Shown here piece by piece: positions 56,591 to 64,000 of a stretch of DNA of 64,000 nucleotides. The notes beneath the pieces are model-generated. The model was not told where the DNA came from. It saw nothing but the letters and a program-made list of their open reading frames with translations, and did no database searches. The stretch is taken from NCBI RefSeq assembly GCF_030816855.1, contig NZ_JAUSYK010000001.1, positions 2,914,001 to 2,978,000 on the forward strand. Direction: 5' to 3'. Position 1 is the stretch's first letter. Every line of letters begins with the position of its first letter. The DNA is from Arthrobacter sp. B3I4 (GTDB lineage: Bacteria; Actinomycetota; Actinomycetes; Actinomycetales; Micrococcaceae). Both the position numbers and the translations under genes were made by a program.

Positions 56591-57925
56591 TCAGCCCGGG
56601 CCGGGCCCGGGGTCCAGCAGCCGGGCCGGAAGGACCGATTTGTTGCCGAACTTGCGGCTCACCCGGTCCAGCGCCTGCTCCGCGGCACGCCAGTTGTCGT
56701 CCCTGCGGTCCAGGCTGAGCTGGAGCGGAGCCTGCGCCGCTTCCTCCAGTTGCTCAGCCCTGATTCCGACCAGCCGTACCGCCATCGGCCTGGGCCCGAC
56801 CGAGTCGAGCAACTGCAGGGCAACGCTGTACAGCAGTTGGGCGCTGTCCAGGGGCGTGCTCACCGTCCGGCTGCGGGTGATGGTGGAGAAATCCGCGTAC
56901 CGCAGCTTCAGTGCGACAGTCCGGGCGTGCATGCCGGCGTTGCGCAGGCGCTCGGCAGTGCGGTGCGAGAGCCGCAGCAGCTCCCTGTGCAACTGCGCGT
57001 CGTCGGCGGTATCCACGGCGAAGGTCTCTTCCGCGCCGATGCTCTTTTCCAGCCGGACCGGGGTGACCGGCCGGGGGTCTATACCCCAGGACAGGCGGTA
57101 GACGTGTTCTCCGGTGGCGCCCAGGATCTTCCGCAGGGACGGCAGCGGGGTCGCGGCAACATCCGCCACCGTGCGGATTCCCATCCTGGCCAGCACCTCG
57201 ACCGTCTTGGCGCCCACGCCCCAGAGCGCGCTGACCGGGAGGGTGTGCAGGTAGGGGACGGTTTCGTCGGGTCCGATGAGCAGCAGCCCGTCCGGCTTGC
57301 AGCGGGTCGAGGCGATCTTGGCGACGAACTTGCTGGCCGCGATCCCCACGGACGCCGTGATGCCCAGTTCGCCTGCGACCCGGCGCCGGATCAGCTCACC
57401 GATCTCCCGGGGCGGCCCCAGCCGCCGGATCGCGCCGCCGACGTCGAGGAAAGCCTCATCGACGCTCAAAGGTTCCACCAGATCCGTGACGGATCCGAAG
57501 ATGGCCATGATCTGCCCCGAGACTTCCTGGTAGAGCTTATGGCGCGGTTCGATGACGACGGCGGAGGGGCACATCCGGGTCGCGACCGCCATGGGCATGG
57601 CCGACTTAACGCCGAACTTCCGCGCCTCGTAGGACCCGGACAGCACCACGGACCGCTCCGCCGGGTAACCAACGATCACAGGTCTGCCCTTCAGCTGCGG
57701 GCGGCTGCGGAGCTCCACCGAGACGTAGAAGGCGTCCATATCCACGTGCAGGATGCTGCTGCGCCGGAGCTCGCGAAGGTCCGCCTCGCTGTACTGGCGC
57801 GCACCTTGATTCACGCCCTGTCTATTGCTGGATTTGTCACTGGGTTGATCACTGGCTCTATTGCTGCGTTGATCGCTGCGTTGATCACTGTGTTTATCGA
57901 GATGATTCTCGCTGTCCGGCCCCAC
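56591..57925 (-). CDS. dinB: DNA polymerase IV (Y family)
   Basis: Translesion DNA polymerase. The 444-residue protein has HVDMDAFYVSVE (steric-gate Phe followed by Tyr), SVDEAFLDV with the catalytic acids, the HhH region GVGAKTVEVLARMGI and the little-finger domain. The first 36 residues are a hydrophilic tail built of SDQR-like four-residue repeats from seven 12-bp DNA units. The C-terminus lacks a recognisable clamp-binding peptide. No good LexA box is seen in the 72-bp divergent promoter region. Confidence 0.95.
   Translation of the reverse strand: MGPDSENHLDKHSDQRSDQRSNRASDQPSDKSSNRQGVNQGARQYSEADLRELRRSSILHVDMDAFYVSVELRSRPQLKGRPVIVGYPAERSVVLSGSYEARKFGVKSAMPMAVATRMCPSAVVIEPRHKLYQEVSGQIMAIFGSVTDLVEPLSVDEAFLDVGGAIRRLGPPREIGELIRRRVAGELGITASVGIAASKFVAKIASTRCKPDGLLLIGPDETVPYLHTLPVSALWGVGAKTVEVLARMGIRTVADVAATPLPSLRKILGATGEHVYRLSWGIDPRPVTPVRLEKSIGAEETFAVDTADDAQLHRELLRLSHRTAERLRNAGMHARTVALKLRYADFSTITRSRTVSTPLDSAQLLYSVALQLLDSVGPRPMAVRLVGIRAEQLEEAAQAPLQLSLDRRDDNWRAAEQALDRVSRKFGNKSVLPARLLDPGPGPG
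57818..57901. repeat. Seven 12-bp tandem units in the 5' end of dinB
   Basis: Related 12-mers such as GGGTTGATCACT and GCGTTGATCGCT start every 12 bp from 57818 and encode SDQR/SNRA/SDKS-type tetrapeptides on the minus strand, in frame. Confidence 0.85.
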
Positions 57926-57997
57926 ACACCAATCCTATGCGCAGGGCCTGACTAAACTGGAGGCTGCATCCGGCTCAACACCAGGAGGAACACCCCC

Positions 57998-58540
57998 GTG
58001 AAGGTTTTTGGAGAGCGCAACCGCGCCGCGGCAGCTGTCGCGGCCGCCGGCGCCTTGTTGGCCCTGGCAGCCTGCACCCCGGGCCAGTCGGCACCTGCCG
58101 CATCCCCGGAAGTGTCGTCGGTGACGGCGCCATCGACGGGCTCCACTGCCCAGGCCTCAACCACCGCTCCCCCCAGCCCGTCGGCCGCTCCCGGGACGTC
58201 CGCCACCGTGGGAGCCCTCGTCGCGGGGTTCCCGCAGAAACTGCTGCCGGTCATGCCCGGCGCCAAAGTCCAATCCAGCAGTTTCGATAAAACCGGGGTC
58301 CCGGCGACCGTCGCCCTGGTGGGGAAAATCGCTTCACCGGCCGCCGACGTCGTGGGCTACTACACCAAGGAACTTGAGAAGCAGGGCTTTAAGGCGGTCC
58401 CGGGCGAGACCGTCGGAACCGTCGCGTCAAAGGATTTCCTTCGCGGTGACAACGAAACCGTGAACATCGCGGTTGTGGAGGCGGCCGGGAGCTCCACGTT
58501 CACCATTGGCGCCAACGTTGCCGCTGAGTCCGTCAAGTGA
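57998..58540 (+). CDS. Putative lipoprotein
   Basis: The 180-residue protein has a signal peptide with a basic start (MKVFGERNR), a hydrophobic core and the lipobox LAAC, cysteine 26. A Ser/Thr/Ala/Pro linker (about 30-72) leads to a small folded domain (about 75-180) with alternating strands and helices. I do not recognise the family. The GTG start follows AGGAGG. Its end overlaps the polyprenyl synthase start (GTGA), so the two are coupled. Confidence 0.85.
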   Translation: MKVFGERNRAAAAVAAAGALLALAACTPGQSAPAASPEVSSVTAPSTGSTAQASTTAPPSPSAAPGTSATVGALVAGFPQKLLPVMPGAKVQSSSFDKTGVPATVALVGKIASPAADVVGYYTKELEKQGFKAVPGETVGTVASKDFLRGDNETVNIAVVEAAGSSTFTIGANVAAESVK

Positions 58541-59631
58541 GCCTCGCTGAACAACTGCGGATTGAGCAGACGGACTTTGTCGCGGCCGTAGCGGGCAAGC
58601 TCACCGACTTCCTGGGCGAGCGCGCCACAGTCATGTCCGCCATTTCCCCGGACATCGACCCGCTGATGGGGTCCATTTCCAATCTCGTCACCGGCGGCAA
58701 GCGGCTCCGCGCCCTGATGTGCTACTGGGGCTGGCGGGGCGCCGGCGGCGGCGCCGGTGCTCCCGAGGTGGTCACGGCCGGTTCCGCGCTTGAACTGTTC
58801 CAGGCCGCGGCGTTGATCCACGACGACATCATCGACCGGTCGGACACCCGCCGCGGCGGACCGAGCGTCCACCGGCGCTTCAGCGAACTGCATGCTGACC
58901 GGGGCTGGGCACTCGATCCCGAGCGCTTCGGCCATGCCGCGGCCATTCTGACCGGCGACCTGTGCCTGTCCTTCAGCGAAGAATCCTTCACCGAGATCGG
59001 CGACCGGGCAGCCTCCGGAAGCCGCGCCCGGCTGATCTTTAACCTGATGCGCGCCGAGGTCATGGCCGGGCAGTACCTGGACATCCTGGAAGAGGTTGCC
59101 GGCCCGCACCGGGACCGTGCCGGCGCCGTCAGCCGGGCGCAGTCCATCATCCGTTTCAAGTCAGCCAAGTATTCAACCGAGCATCCACTGGCCCTCGGGG
59201 GTGCGCTGGCCGGAGCAACGGATGAGCTGCTGCGCGGCTACTCGGCCTTCGCCCTGCCGCTGGGCGAGGCGTTCCAGCTCCGCGACGACGTCCTGGGGGT
59301 CTTCGGCGACCCGGTGACCACCGGCAAACCGGCGGGCGATGACCTGCGTGAGGGCAAGCGGACGGTCCTAGTCGCCTTCGCCCTGGACCAGGCTGCACCG
59401 GCTGAATCGGAGTTCATTGACGCCCGGCTGGGCGAGCCGGAACTCACCACGGAGGACGTAGAGGAGATCCGCCGCATCATCATCGACTGCGGCGCGCTGC
59501 AGGCCACCGAGTCCCTGATTGCGGAGTTCGGCCAGGCGGCTTTCGCTGCCCTCGATCTGCTGCCGCTGGACGAGCTTCCCAAGACAGCATTGCGGAAGCT
59601 CGCCGAGGCGGCAGTCAGCCGCACCGCCTAG
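58537..59631 (+). CDS. Trans-isoprenyl diphosphate synthase (polyprenyl synthetase)
   Basis: Condenses isopentenyl diphosphate onto allylic diphosphates; product length is not certain (geranylgeranyl or longer). The 364-residue protein has GGKRLRALMCY, the first aspartate-rich motif DDIIDRSD (Asp96, Asp97, Asp100), RRGGPSVHRR, and the second motif LRDDVLGVFGD. In Mycobacterium an idsA-type gene also lies near Rv2175c and pknL. Could supply quinone or carotenoid chains. Confidence 0.93.
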   Translation: MSLAEQLRIEQTDFVAAVAGKLTDFLGERATVMSAISPDIDPLMGSISNLVTGGKRLRALMCYWGWRGAGGGAGAPEVVTAGSALELFQAAALIHDDIIDRSDTRRGGPSVHRRFSELHADRGWALDPERFGHAAAILTGDLCLSFSEESFTEIGDRAASGSRARLIFNLMRAEVMAGQYLDILEEVAGPHRDRAGAVSRAQSIIRFKSAKYSTEHPLALGGALAGATDELLRGYSAFALPLGEAFQLRDDVLGVFGDPVTTGKPAGDDLREGKRTVLVAFALDQAAPAESEFIDARLGEPELTTEDVEEIRRIIIDCGALQATESLIAEFGQAAFAALDLLPLDELPKTALRKLAEAAVSRTA

Positions 59632-59649
59632 GCCGGCCTCCAGCCGGCT

Positions 59650-59744
59650 GCGGGTCGGGCAGGTCGTGCGGATCCTGCGGGTCGGGCAGGTCGTGCGGAC
59701 GCCGCGGGCCATGCAGGTCGTGCGGATCCTGCGGGTCGTGCGGA
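59650..59744. repeat. 27-bp tandem repeat after the polyprenyl synthase gene
   Basis: Units start at 59650, 59677, 59704 and (partial) 59731, each close to GCGGGTCGGGCAGGTCGTGC followed by GGAtcct or a variant. The array begins 19 bases after the stop codon and ends at a terminator hairpin. Confidence 0.85.
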
Positions 59745-59753
59745 TGCACGAAA

Positions 59754-59798
59754 GGCCGTGCACGGGGCCGGCGTCGGACTGCCGCTCCGTGCACGGCC
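59754..59798. terminator. Terminator between convergent genes
   Basis: Arms GGCCGTGCACGG (59754-59765) and CCGTGCACGGCC (59787-59798) pair over 12 bp between the polyprenyl synthase gene and the Rv2175c-type gene. Confidence 0.75.
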
Positions 59799-59823
59799 CT
59801 GGCCGCGCTGCTGTTAAGGGGTG

Positions 59824-60177
59824 TTACCAGGCCATCGTCTGGGCCCGGCGGCGGATTTCCGTTTTCCGGCCTTCGCGGAGGGCATCGATGGGACGCCCGC
59901 GCAGCGACTCGTCCGCGGTGAACAGCCAGGTGATGAGCTCTTCGTCCGTATAGCCGGCGTCGGCGAGGACAATGATGGTGCCTTTCAAGCTTTCCACCGC
60001 GTGGCCATCCTGGATAAAAGCTGCCGGTACGGAGCGGATCCGCCGGTCCCCGACCCGCAGGGCCGCCAGAGCGCGTTCATCCAGCAGCGCGTGGACTTTC
60101 GTAATGGATACGTTCAGCAACTGGGCCACGTCGGGCAGGGGCAGCCATTCGCCTACAAGGCTTTCTACAGTACTCAC
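59824..60177 (-). CDS. Rv2175c family DNA-binding protein
   Basis: The 117-residue protein has a helix-turn-helix near the start (WLPLPDVAQLLNVSITKVHALLDERAL) of the excisionase/MerR-like fold and a C-terminal domain (TADESLRGRPIDALREGRKTEIRRRAQ) typical of the Rv2175c family. In Mycobacterium it binds DNA and is phosphorylated by PknL, whose homologue starts 1.8 kb away here. A threonine near the N-terminus (MSTVES) is in about the place of the mycobacterial phosphosite. Confidence 0.9.
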   Translation of the reverse strand: MSTVESLVGEWLPLPDVAQLLNVSITKVHALLDERALAALRVGDRRIRSVPAAFIQDGHAVESLKGTIIVLADAGYTDEELITWLFTADESLRGRPIDALREGRKTEIRRRAQTMAW

Positions 60178-60379
60178 GGATCAAGATTGCCATGCCGGAC
60201 TGGATTGCGCCTAGTCAGCCGCGGACCGGAAATACGGGCACTGGACAGAACCGTTTTCCGCCCTTTGGTGACGCAGCCCAACTAAAGCCGCGCGACACTC
60301 CAAAAGACCCTCTTTGCGGAATGTCAAACACTTCTTGTGCTATTTCGCAATTCGTGAGAGATTCACATAGATCACATTT

Positions 60380-60411
60380 GTAACTGGAGTATCTAGGGTC
60401 ACACTAGTAAC
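60380..60411 (+). promoter_or_regulatory. 9-bp-phased GTAAC/GTCAC motifs upstream of the LysM transglycosylase
   Basis: GTAAC at 60380, GTCAC at 60398 and GTAAC at 60407 are 18 and 9 bp apart on one DNA face. MtrA, which controls wall hydrolases in actinobacteria, binds repeats of this kind. They lie in the 290-bp gap before the gene, which otherwise shows no known riboswitch. Confidence 0.4.
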
Positions 60412-60467
60412 ACCAGAAACACCGGCCTGACCCGCGGCGTTGACCGCTGAGAAGAGGATCTTTCCCC

Positions 60468-61853
60468 ATGACGACGTTCCGTTCGCCGAAGCCCACTACG
60501 AGGCCAGGCTTCCCGCTGATCGCGGCGACGACGGCGGCTTTGCCCGCCGTCGTACTTTCTTCTTTGGCGATCGCCCAGCCGGCTTCGGCCGAACCGCGCC
60601 CCCGGGCGATTCCCGCCACGCTTGCCGCGGCGATGCAGGCGCAGGCCCAGGGCTTGACCGCTCGCTCGCTGCCGTCCGTGCTGATTCCGGCCGGCTCCGT
60701 TTCGGCCGCCATCCCGACGTCGTTCCGGCCGGCCCAGGCCGCTGCTCCCGCGGAGTACACGATTGCGCGCGGTGACACGATCAGCGGGGTTGCCGGCAGG
60801 TTCGGCCTGGACACCTATGCAGTTCTGAAGCTGAACAACCTGCAGGGCAACACGGTGATCTACCCGGGCCAGAAGATCAAGCTCACCGGTTCCGCGACGG
60901 CACCGGCACCGGCTGCACCGTCGGCTCCGGCCTCCGCCCCCGCCGGCGGCAAGGTGTACACCGTGAAGTCCGGTGACACGCTGAGCGCAATCGCCGCACG
61001 GCACGGCGTCCAGCTGTCCGAGGTCTTCAACTGGAACGGGCTGAACATGCGCTCGGTGATTTACCCGGGCCAGCAGATCAAGGTCGGCGGCGGCACGTCA
61101 GCGCCCGCCGCCCCGGCCCCCGCGCCGGCCCCTGCCCCCGCTCCGGTCGCAGCCCCCGCCCCGGCTTCGGGGTCCTACACCATCAAGGCAGGCGACACCC
61201 TTTCCGGCATCGCCGCCCGGCACAGCGTGAAACTTTCCGACATCCTGTCCGCCAACCGGCTGACCATGAGCAGCGTCATCTACCCGGGCAACAAGCTGGT
61301 CATCCCCGGTGCCAGCACCGGCTCGGTCAATCCGTCGTCGAGCCAGCCGCCGGCCAAGGTGACCCCGCTGGTGCCGAACACCTTCCTCGGCTTCAGCTAC
61401 CCGGACGCCGTCGTCAGCTCGGCCAACCAGAACAAGGCCCTGCTCAACGCCGCGCCGGTTCCCAGCCGTGAGCAGATGAAGCAGATTGTGGCCGACACAG
61501 CCCGCCGGATGGGAGTTGACCCCTCGCTCGCCATGGCGTTCGCGTTCCAGGAGTCCAGCTTCGACCACCGCTCGGTGTCCCCGGCCAACGCGATCGGCGC
61601 CATGCAGGTGATCCCCTCCTCGGGGCAGTGGGCCTCGGATCTCGTGGGCCGGAAACTGAACCTCCTGGACCCGTACGACAACGCCACCGCCGGCGTCGCG
61701 ATCATCCGCCAGCTGGTCCGCACCAGCAAGGACCTGGATAACGCCATCGCGGGTTACTACCAGGGCCAGTATTCGGTGAGCAAGAACGGCATGTACGACG
61801 ATACGAAGGTCTACGTGGCTTCGATCAAGAAACTGCAGAAACAGTTCAGCTAA
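60468..61853 (+). CDS. Secreted lytic transglycosylase with three LysM domains
   Basis: Wall-bound peptidoglycan hydrolase. The 461-residue protein has a signal peptide (about 1-42, ending ASAEP), LysM domains at about 95-140, 163-207 and 238-282 (each with the GDT[IL]S and YPG motifs), Ala/Pro linkers between them, and a C-terminal SLT domain (about 345-455) with the catalytic Glu in FAFQESSFDH and IGAMQVIP. Ends with a helix, no anchor. Could shape septal or polar wall during growth. Confidence 0.94.
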   Translation: MTTFRSPKPTTRPGFPLIAATTAALPAVVLSSLAIAQPASAEPRPRAIPATLAAAMQAQAQGLTARSLPSVLIPAGSVSAAIPTSFRPAQAAAPAEYTIARGDTISGVAGRFGLDTYAVLKLNNLQGNTVIYPGQKIKLTGSATAPAPAAPSAPASAPAGGKVYTVKSGDTLSAIAARHGVQLSEVFNWNGLNMRSVIYPGQQIKVGGGTSAPAAPAPAPAPAPAPVAAPAPASGSYTIKAGDTLSGIAARHSVKLSDILSANRLTMSSVIYPGNKLVIPGASTGSVNPSSSQPPAKVTPLVPNTFLGFSYPDAVVSSANQNKALLNAAPVPSREQMKQIVADTARRMGVDPSLAMAFAFQESSFDHRSVSPANAIGAMQVIPSSGQWASDLVGRKLNLLDPYDNATAGVAIIRQLVRTSKDLDNAIAGYYQGQYSVSKNGMYDDTKVYVASIKKLQKQFS

Positions 61854-61896
61854 ACCGCAGCATCGCGCGGGGCTGAGCCCTCCGTCGCGTAACGAT

Positions 61897-61929
61897 ACGG
61901 GTCCGGATTGCATGTCAATCCGGGCCCGT
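61897..61929 (+). terminator. Terminator after the LysM transglycosylase gene
   Basis: ACGGGTCCGGATTG (61897-61910) pairs with CAATCCGGGCCCGT (61916-61929), one G-T pair, five-base loop. Confidence 0.8.
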
Positions 61930-61957
61930 TCCCGTGCAGAGAGCTTAGGATCGAATG

Positions 61958-64000
61958 GTGCAGGACTACACATCGGACGCTCTCGTCGGGACCCTGGTGG
62001 ATAACCGGTACCTGATCCGCTCAAGGCTTGCCAGGGGCGGCATGTCCACGGTTTACCTCGCCACCGACCGGAGGCTGGAGCGGGATGTTGCGCTTAAGGT
62101 GATGCATCCCCACATGGCCGGCGACCCCCAGTTCCTGGACCGGCTGGGCCGCGAGGCCAAAGCGGCGGCCAGGCTGTCGCACCCGCACGTGGTGGGCGTG
62201 CTGGACCAGGGCGAAGACGGCCCCCTGGCGTATCTGGTGATGGAGTACATCAAGGGCCACACGCTCCGGGACGTGCTCAAGGAAAAGGGTGCCCTCACTC
62301 CGCGGCTGGCCCTGGCCCTCGTGGACCCGGTGGTGGAGGGCCTGGGGGCAGCACATGCCGCCGGCCTCATCCACCGGGACGTCAAGCCGGAGAACGTGCT
62401 CATCGCAGACGACGGCCGGATCAAGATCGGCGACTTCGGCCTCGCCCGGGCCATTACGACGACGACCAGCACCGGGGCGTTGATCGGCACCGTCGCGTAT
62501 CTCTCCCCCGAGCTGGTGATGGGCCGCCAGGCCGATGCCCGAAGCGACATCTACTCGCTGGGGATCATGCTTTACGAGATGATCACCGGCCGGCAGCCCT
62601 TCGACGGGGAAGTCCCCATCCAGGTGGCATACCAGCACGTGAACTCCAGTGTGGGCGCCCCGTCCGCCCTGGTGCCCGGGCTGGCCGCCGAGCTGGACGA
62701 ACTGGTGCAGTGGTGCACGGCCAACGACCCTGACAAGCGCCCGGTGGACGGCAATGCCCTGCTGTCCGAGCTGCGCCACATCCGGACCAACCTCAGCGAC
62801 GCGGAGCTGGACCTGCAGCCACCCGCCGCCCTCCGGTCCGCCGCCCTTCCGCCCGCGGGCGGCGCCGTCGCAGGTACCGCGGCAGCGGCAGCAGGCGGGG
62901 CGGCAGCGGCAGCAGCTGCCCGTGGCGCCCACACCGAGCGGCTGGGCCGCACCCCGCAGCCGACCGAAGTCATCAGCCGCGGCAGCAACCCGACCACGAT
63001 CCTCTCGGCCACGCCGCGCTCCAACGCCCCCCGCCCCTCCTACGAACCCGGAGCCTATGCACCCGGCGCCTACTCGCCCGGATCCAGTCGGCCCGGAACC
63101 GGCGCGTACGGGGCGCTCGCCCCGCCGGAGGAACGTGAATTCGGTGCCTCCGCCGTCGACGTCCCGTACGACCGGGCGGCCCCGGCCAGCAAACGGGCCC
63201 AGCGCAAGCAGGACCGGGACGAGGAAAAGGCCCGGCAACGGGCCGCGGCCACGCCCAGCCGGACCCTCCGCCCGGGCAACCCGAGGCGCCGGGGCCTGAT
63301 CTGGATCGTGGCGCTGGTCCTCATCGCGCTGCTCGCGGCCGGTGCCGGCTGGTTCTTCGGGATGGGACCCGGCTCGCCGGGCACCATCCCGCAACTGGCC
63401 AACAAGACAGTTGCCGAGGCCCAGCAGCTGCTCCGCACGGCAGGGTTTCAGTCGTCCACGCGGGACGTGTTCCATGACGACGTACCGCCCGGGCTGGTGG
63501 TCGACTCCGAGCCCGCGGCCGGGCAGGTGGTCCGTAAGTTTGAGTCCGTCTCCCTCGCCGTATCCAAGGGTCCGGAACAGTTTCCCCTTCCCGAGCTGAC
63601 GGGCAAGCCGCTCGACGCCGCGAAGACAGCGCTCAACGGCGCCGGAATGGCCCTGGGCCCGATCACCGAAATCTACGACGAAGCGGCAGCAGCCGGCACC
63701 GTGCTGGCCCAGGACCCGGCCAAAGGCACCCCGGCACGGCACGGCACGCCGGTGGGACTGACGGTTTCCAAAGGCCCGAAGCCCATCCCGGTCCCTGATG
63801 TGCGCGGTAAAGACCAGGACGCCGCGGTGAAGACCCTGCAGGCGGCCGGCCTCAAGCCGGTGGTGGCTCCGGAACCCGTGTTTGACCGCACGGCACCCAA
63901 GGGCACCGTTGCCGTCCAGGACCCGGCTACCGGGAACCTCACGAAGGGCGGGGAGGTCAACCTTACGATTTCCAAGGGCCCGAAGTTCGTCCTGGTTCCG
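61958..64000 (+). CDS. pknL: PASTA-domain Ser/Thr protein kinase (PknL type), 3' end cut off
   Basis: Transmembrane kinase that senses wall fragments. The visible 681 residues have a kinase domain (about 18-280) with GRGG-type loop ARGGMSTVY, Lys47, HRDVKPEN (Asp141), DFG (Asp159), then a long Ala/Pro/Arg-rich linker, a membrane helix (about 447-467) and PASTA domains starting near 474, 541 and 609, with a fourth beginning at the window edge. The GTG at 61958 is seven bases from AGGA; ATG 61955 is only four. Placement near the Rv2175c-type gene supports PknL. Confidence 0.95.
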   Translation, partial: MQDYTSDALVGTLVDNRYLIRSRLARGGMSTVYLATDRRLERDVALKVMHPHMAGDPQFLDRLGREAKAAARLSHPHVVGVLDQGEDGPLAYLVMEYIKGHTLRDVLKEKGALTPRLALALVDPVVEGLGAAHAAGLIHRDVKPENVLIADDGRIKIGDFGLARAITTTTSTGALIGTVAYLSPELVMGRQADARSDIYSLGIMLYEMITGRQPFDGEVPIQVAYQHVNSSVGAPSALVPGLAAELDELVQWCTANDPDKRPVDGNALLSELRHIRTNLSDAELDLQPPAALRSAALPPAGGAVAGTAAAAAGGAAAAAAARGAHTERLGRTPQPTEVISRGSNPTTILSATPRSNAPRPSYEPGAYAPGAYSPGSSRPGTGAYGALAPPEEREFGASAVDVPYDRAAPASKRAQRKQDRDEEKARQRAAATPSRTLRPGNPRRRGLIWIVALVLIALLAAGAGWFFGMGPGSPGTIPQLANKTVAEAQQLLRTAGFQSSTRDVFHDDVPPGLVVDSEPAAGQVVRKFESVSLAVSKGPEQFPLPELTGKPLDAAKTALNGAGMALGPITEIYDEAAAAGTVLAQDPAKGTPARHGTPVGLTVSKGPKPIPVPDVRGKDQDAAVKTLQAAGLKPVVAPEPVFDRTAPKGTVAVQDPATGNLTKGGEVNLTISKGPKFVLVP

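Noticed and set aside
60178-60467. c-di-AMP (ydaO) riboswitch upstream of the wall hydrolase
   Set aside because: Such genes often have one in actinobacteria, but I could not find its conserved segments here.

Overview
The window is 64 kb of high-GC actinobacterial chromosome, and it reads as housekeeping sequence. Frequent GTG and TTG starts, GTGA/ATGA start-stop overlaps, Ala/Pro-rich protein tails, a Rv2175c-PknL pair, two glutamine synthetases flanking GlnE, and a polyphosphate glucokinase suggest a member of the Micrococcaceae, Arthrobacter-like. The genus is inferred from protein style and gene order, not from a marker gene. I see no prophage, insertion sequence, CRISPR array, rRNA or tRNA.

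Region 1 (1-15.1 kb): the 3' end of sucB, small membrane and OsmC proteins, a very large Tricorn-type protease, a TIGR01777 epimerase, an unusual membrane protein kinase, the lipoate genes lipB-lipA, DUF4191, DUF3817 and RDD membrane proteins, and glnA. The order sucB - epimerase - lipB - lipA - DUF4191 - RDD - glnA - glnE - glnA2 - panB matches the Rv2215-Rv2225 neighbourhood of Mycobacterium tuberculosis as I remember it, with insertions.

Region 2 (15.1-29.8 kb): nitrogen metabolism on the minus strand (glnA2, glnE, then an ABC importer made of a binding-protein/permease fusion plus ATPase), followed by panB, a 54-residue protein, map, polyphosphate glucokinase, nrdR (with two NrdR-like boxes 32 bp apart), hisD and a flavin reductase. 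glnA has a GlnR-like site upstream.

Region 3 (29.8-55.6 kb): an almost unbroken minus-strand division and cell wall cluster. In transcription order it is mraZ, rsmH, ftsL-like, ftsI, murE, murF, mraY, murD, ftsW, murG, murC, ftsQ, ftsZ, laccase-domain protein, YggS, sepF, yggT, divIVA, lspA, RluA-type synthase, dnaE. No ftsA, murB or ddl is present in it. mraZ is preceded by 10-bp-phased GTGGAG repeats typical of MraZ operators. The MurE signature suggests L-lysine rather than diaminopimelate in the peptidoglycan.

Region 4 (55.6-64 kb): a DUF3040 protein, dinB, a lipoprotein, a polyprenyl synthase, a Rv2175c-type regulator, a triple-LysM lytic transglycosylase and the start of a PASTA kinase (PknL type). 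The intergenic DNA here holds the most unexplained structure: a 4 x 25 bp array of paired GTGGTG/GTGGAG hexamers, a 27-bp tandem repeat, and 9-bp-phased GTAAC/GTCAC motifs. I found no clear novel multi-gene system. The most interesting leads are regulatory DNA and repeats.
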